From Trichomonas vaginalis G3 (lineage: Eukaryota; Parabasalia; Trichomonadida; Trichomonadidae): 64,000 bases of DNA. Every line of letters starts with the position of its first letter. Position 1 is the stretch's first letter. The notes below the pieces were generated by a model. The model made no database searches, was not told where the DNA came from, and was given only the letters and a program-made list of their open reading frames with translations. A program made the position numbers and the translations under genes. Shown piece after piece: positions 59,797-64,000 of this stretch. The stretch spans positions 13,525,962-13,589,961 of the forward strand of contig NC_067208.1 of assembly GCF_026262505.1 (NCBI RefSeq), given 5' to 3'.

Positions 59797-60335
59797 ATTT
59801 CGAGTTTTCCTAATTTACACATATAAATCCAATATAATAGCAATATCACACTAAGCACAAATGTAATCTCAATCAAAACACATTATCTTCATAAATGTTA
59901 ACAAATTTTTCTATTCACACATGTCTAATCATAAATAATTAAGTCTATTCATCATTTATCGTCCAATCAAATATAATTTACATTCTCATTGATAATTGTT
60001 ATATAAAAATAACATATATTATATTTCAAATGAGACTCTTAGAGCTTTTCTTATTTTAACATTGTAATAATATAGAATAGCATATAGATATATATGTAAT
60101 AACGTATATATATGCCTATTTCTCTCATGTTTCGAAATGCAATGTGATATTGCACTCACTTTTTATAGAAATCTACCATACTCATAGGAATGATGACATA
60201 TACATTTGTCTATCTATCTACGTTGTAAAAACCTTCATTAGCCCTAAGCTCAAAGTTTTTCTCATTCATTGCTTTAAATTAACCAAAAAATTGAATACTT
60301 GCTTTAAATTGACCATTCAATTTAAAGTTCGTCCC

Positions 60336-60345
60336 GAGGTTAGAT
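60336..60345. repeat. 10-bp target duplication, right
   Basis: GAGGTTAGAT, identical to 57471-57480, directly after the right inverted end. Confidence 0.9.
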
Positions 60346-61127
60346 CCTTCAAGAGTCACTTTTTATAACATTTTGATGTTCTCATGCAATGTTAAGTAAA
60401 ACCTAGAAAATCAGATTTTTCTATCTGATTACTCTTTTAATGATCAGTTTTCATTCATTGTATTAATTAAATTTTTACGATTTATTGATAATTTTGATTT
60501 TTAATTTAATTAAAGGTGATTACCTGAGGTAAGCATTTCTCTAGTTGTCCACATTTTGTGTTCTTTACTGCGTTATGTAGAGTATGGTTACTAAATATAA
60601 CACCATGGAATCGCATTCATAATAGCAAGATCTGCTTGTATTTTAAAAGCAAAATGTTTATCAGGCCATATGAGAGCGAAAATACCAACACAATATTATA
60701 ATACTATTTATCCTATTTTAACTGATAAAAAATTCATCGTAGTAATTGAGTATATATAGAATAAATGCTTTTTTCTAATAATAGGTGCATATAAACTCAA
60801 CACCAGTTGCAAATTTCCGATATTCTAAAGTACCTTATTTTCGGAAAGGTGATGAGTAAGCCAAATTTCCTTAGATCAACTTCCCAAGAAAGTTTTAAAT
60901 TATTCAAGAAACAAGAAAAGAAATATCTCGAGTTTTTCTAAAAATGTATCTTTTATTTAGTTCCAAAAGCGCAAAAAGCTGACATAAGGAATTTTTCTGA
61001 AGCTAATTTCATAGAACCTTTATTCAACTTATGTTGAGCAGCAAATACACAAAAAACAATAATATGAAGGTAATTAACTGATAAAAACACCGTATTTATT
61101 TACTAATACATAAACTAACATACTTAT
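60346..61127. other. AT-rich spacer, no gene seen
   Basis: Host spacer after the Mutator-like element; no supported frame. Confidence 0.5.
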
Positions 61128-61889
61128 CTAGCATCTAATAAGCTGATAATCTCTTCCACGCTCTGCTTGGAGATCAGTTGTGAAAGGACCACCAACAGAA
61201 TTAAGAAGATTTTCAAGGGAAAGAGGGCATTTTGATTGCTGATATTTTCTCTTTTGTTGAAGGGCTGATTCCTTAGCTGCGGAAAGATCTAAGATTAACT
61301 TATATTCGTTTGTCTTCATTGTATGAGCAACTACTCCCATAATTTCCAAGAAGCTTAAAACTAAATACATTCTCCTTTCAAGAGATTTAATATCAGTTCG
61401 AGGATCATGGAAGGTAGAAGAGACCTGGCGGAGTAAAAGTGTGTCTACATTAAAGTATAAATACATACTAATAAAATGGGTTGCTATCATTCCCAATGAT
61501 GGGGATTGACCTAAGCAAAATACCTGATTCATCGGCTTATGAAGGGATGCGATTTCTATTTTCGCGTAGGCTTTAGAAATCACGGATGGAACCGATGATA
61601 AACCGATCCAGGCAAGTTTTCCTCTTTCAACATTTTGGCATACGCCTAAGGAAGTTAAAAGGTTGAACAGATCATAGACGCGTCTGTATTGAACACCATA
61701 CTGTTGAGCAACATTAACAATGTTAATATTGGCTGGCTTTAGCTGTTCAAAATCGTTGACGATTTGTTTATATGAATCAGTAAGAGAGTTAGAAATCTTT
61801 TCTTTAGAGCGAAAAGCTTTAATCTTTGGCTCGGCAAGAGCAAGATGTTCCGAAATAGAGATCGGTAATGGTGTTTGAGTCTCAAACAT
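61128..61889 (-). CDS. E2F-like transcription factor with two winged helices
   Basis: A 253-aa protein. Residues about 54-98 match an E2F/DP DNA-binding domain: NIVNVAQQYGVQYRRVYDLF, then NLLTSLGVCQNVERGKLAWIG (the RRxYD recognition helix and following beta wing). A second, weaker winged helix lies at about 128-205, with SLGMIATHFISMYLY and KSLERRMYLVLSFLEIMGVV in the recognition-helix place. Two such domains in one chain recall atypical E2F7/8 or plant DEL proteins, which bind without DP. There is no clear dimerisation or transactivation region. It would control cell-cycle genes. TCATAATTATTA lies just upstream of the ATG. Confidence 0.75.
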   Translation of the reverse strand: MFETQTPLPISISEHLALAEPKIKAFRSKEKISNSLTDSYKQIVNDFEQLKPANINIVNVAQQYGVQYRRVYDLFNLLTSLGVCQNVERGKLAWIGLSSVPSVISKAYAKIEIASLHKPMNQVFCLGQSPSLGMIATHFISMYLYFNVDTLLLRQVSSTFHDPRTDIKSLERRMYLVLSFLEIMGVVAHTMKTNEYKLILDLSAAKESALQQKRKYQQSKCPLSLENLLNSVGGPFTTDLQAERGRDYQLIRC

Positions 61890-62816
61890 GGTTTAATAAT
61901 TATGAAGAATTGTAAACTTCTGTAAATTGCGCAATTTTGAGAGGTGTGTTGCTCAATATAAACCGAATATTTCAATTCAAAAAGCCACACAATTTTGAAA
62001 TGATTTCGTTTATTACAATTATGCAGTTCAACAAAGAATAAAAATTAGAAATTTTGCAAAATTAATGCCAACGATTAAAATTTTTCAAAGATTTGAATAA
62101 ACTTGCATTGATATATTTAGGATCTTATTTGCATAATATCAAAATTTTTAAACAATAAGAAGCAGTTATTTTACATTGATTTTTTGATAATGAGCATATT
62201 TTATTATAGTATTATACATTTTAAAATTTATCAGATATTAAAAAAGCACGTTAACATGGGATTATCCGTAAACTATTCAATATATTTGACATAAATTTCA
62301 TTTGGAATGCGTAATTGAAGTAATTATATTAGTCTAAAACTAGTTTCATAACTTTTTTCACTTTGTAGTAAAAACTTTGAAAGTTTCATTGAAAATTAGG
62401 TACGAAAATTAGATATGTAAGTTAGTAAATAATTAATACTATATAGTTTTCTCGACACTTGGATATAAAATTTGTAAGATATATTTTGAATACGCTTTCC
62501 AATTATAAACCTTTCAAAACTTCGTCTATACAAATTATTATTGTCATCATGTTTCTATTGTTTAATAAAAATCAAGCATTTAGCTGTTTTCATACGATAA
62601 ACTTTCTGAAGATGCCATGATATTTTTTTTACTCACTACTATCGTTAAAAGTAATAAGTATATATCATGATATGAATTTTTATTCTATCAAAAATTCTCC
62701 ATAAACTAAGAGTGAAAAGCAATCGAATGCAATAACCTCGTGTGAAATTTAAAAATAGAGTACTAATATTAAATTTATTTACTAAAACATCTGAAAAAAC
62801 AAAATGAAATATTGAA
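61890..62816. other. AT-rich spacer, no gene seen
   Basis: About 0.9 kb with no supported frame. Confidence 0.5.
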
Positions 62817-64000
62817 TTATGCGAAGTTTGGCTCTACATATGAGAAGCCAGCAATATTACCAAATGCATGAATGCCTGGTGAAACAAAAGAGTCTGCAGC
62901 AAGCTCTGTTGTGAACTCAGGATCAAAATTGTTTGTGCACATGCGATCCTTGATTTCTGGTATGTAAGACGGGGAGTGTTCTCTGTTGTAAACAGCATCC
63001 CAGTCAACACCTTCGAAGAATGGGTCAGATTTCACGTCATCGAAAGTTGGTCGCTCTTTTGGATCTTTTGTAAGAAGCCTCATTATAAAGTTAATGATTC
63101 TCGGATCCATGCCCTCTGGGAAATAAGGGTCGAGAGTAACGATTTCCTGGAACATTTCGTTCTTATTATCATTGCAGAAAGGAGTGCGACCCAAAATCAT
63201 TTCGTAAGTTAAAACACCCAATGCCCATTCATCTATCTTTGTTGTGTACTTTTCTTGAGGGATAACTTCCGGTGCTAAATAATCTGGTGTACCACAAAAT
63301 GTCTTTGCTGTGCCATCGACACCGAGCTCCTTTGATAAACCAAAATCTGTTAATTTAATGTGACCGTCAGCATCGAAAAGAATATTCTCTGGTTTGAGGT
63401 CACGGTAAATAATTCCATACTTATGAAGATGGGCTAATGCAAGGCCGATTTCAGCAACATACAATCTGGCATCGTCAACTGGAATTGTACCGTTGGATTC
63501 CATGTAGTAAAATAGCTCACCTCCTGGAGCATATTCAAGGCCGAGATAGACCTTTGTATCGGTTTGGAATGCGAAGCAAAGGTTGACAATAAATGGATGA
63601 TGGATTTTCATCATAATATTTTTCTCGGTTAAGACAGAGCAGCTGTCCATTTCAGCCAAGCGCGATTTACGAATGGATTTGATTGCATACAGTTGATCTG
63701 TATCGATTCGACGGACTAACATAACCTTGCCGTAATAACCTCTTCCAATTACCGAAATAATTTGGAAGTCATCCATTGTAAGGTCGCAGCCGTTATCTTG
63801 AACTGTTCTAAGGAGGGAAATCCAGTGAGATACTTCTTCAGTTGTTGTTGCTGAAAAAATTATAGGCTTCTGATTTTTACCTAAGTTAACTTGGAAACGA
63901 GGAGTAGCTGAACCTTTTAGCAATTCGAAAGAAGCTTCGTTAGTTAGCTGTATTACTTTTTCTATGCTCTTGGTGGATTCATCTTTGGATATGATTAAAG
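62817..64000 (-). CDS. PH-domain AGC protein kinase (Akt/S6K-like), 3' part
   Basis: The frame runs off the right edge; 393 codons are visible. The start is outside. The first about 65 visible residues are the end of a PH domain (PRFQVNLGKNQKPIIF, EEVSHWISLLRTV with the conserved Trp helix). The kinase domain follows with GRGYYG at 85-90, K107, YRDLKPENI with catalytic D200, DFG at 218-220 and the AGC activation segment TFCGTPDYLAPE with T233. The C-tail holds FFEGVDWDAVYNRE and the hydrophobic motif region IAGFSYVEP. PH plus AGC kinase points to the Akt/PKB type: membrane phosphoinositide recruitment, then PDK1 phosphorylation of T233 and a second site in GFSYV. Confidence 0.85.
   Translation of the reverse strand, partial: LIISKDESTKSIEKVIQLTNEASFELLKGSATPRFQVNLGKNQKPIIFSATTTEEVSHWISLLRTVQDNGCDLTMDDFQIISVIGRGYYGKVMLVRRIDTDQLYAIKSIRKSRLAEMDSCSVLTEKNIMMKIHHPFIVNLCFAFQTDTKVYLGLEYAPGGELFYYMESNGTIPVDDARLYVAEIGLALAHLHKYGIIYRDLKPENILFDADGHIKLTDFGLSKELGVDGTAKTFCGTPDYLAPEVIPQEKYTTKIDEWALGVLTYEMILGRTPFCNDNKNEMFQEIVTLDPYFPEGMDPRIINFIMRLLTKDPKERPTFDDVKSDPFFEGVDWDAVYNREHSPSYIPEIKDRMCTNNFDPEFTTELAADSFVSPGIHAFGNIAGFSYVEPNFA

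Larger units (their letters stand above)
57481..60335. mobile_element. Mutator-like (MULE-type) non-coding transposon, 2,855 bp
   Basis: Inverted ends of 68 bp (57481-57548 and 60268-60335, two mismatches), both starting GGGACGAACTTTAAATTGAA, are flanked by a perfect 10-bp duplication GAGGTTAGAT. Target duplications of about 9-11 bp are the mark of the Mutator superfamily. Inside are only AT-rich DNA and a large set of hairpins; no transposase frame is seen, so it is non-autonomous. The interior GC-rich block contrasts sharply with the element ends and the host. Confidence 0.85.

Overview
The window looks like nuclear DNA of a parabasalid protist, most like Trichomonas vaginalis. The evidence is very AT-rich spacers, compact genes in which no intron is needed, a coiled-coil plus ankyrin protein of the type greatly expanded in trichomonads, an iron-sulfur co-chaperone with a plausible hydrogenosomal leader, TCA initiator-like motifs a few bases upstream of several start codons, and large Maverick/Polinton elements. 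This is inferred from sequence alone; Tritrichomonas cannot be excluded.

Layout. (1) 1-12775: the right-hand part of a Polinton (element A), running off the left edge. (2) 12776-33782: about 21 kb of host DNA holding a conserved hypothetical gene, a protein kinase, a 1.3 kb inverted-repeat segment with a 121-bp tandem array and an Mo25-like fragment, HscB/Jac1, tRNA-Arg(ACG), an alpha/beta-hydrolase lipase, a TRAPPC13-like subunit, a frameshifted coiled-coil/ankyrin gene, a sphingomyelin-synthase-like membrane enzyme, a thioredoxin-fold ER protein and a Qa-SNARE, followed by a gene-poor stretch with foldbacks and a 1.92 kb non-coding element with perfect 76-bp inverted ends. (3) 33783-56736: element B, a second Polinton of about 23 kb with both terminal repeats, opposite in orientation to A. 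(4) 56737-64000: host DNA containing a 2.86 kb Mutator-like non-coding transposon with a perfect 10-bp target duplication, filled with hairpins, then an E2F-like gene with two winged helices and the 3' part of a PH-AGC kinase gene.

Elements A and B are collinear relatives in mirror image, so similar that they must be young. B carries an adenine methyltransferase, fibre, integrase, B-family polymerase, an HNH-domain protein, KilA-N protein, packaging ATPase, helicase, minor and major capsid genes and many small conserved genes. Several key genes are not in one open frame; B has roughly a dozen breaks and the visible part of A about half as many, so both are treated as fossils. In A the regulatory stretches have expanded into large arrays of short palindromic and direct repeats, whereas B has a different iterated motif at the same place.

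The most unusual signal is the GC-rich block at about 58262-59290 inside the Mutator-like element: eight short and eight long hairpins alternate every 120 bp, with two long-hairpin types alternating to give a 240-bp higher-order period. Their arms have different sequences but still pair.
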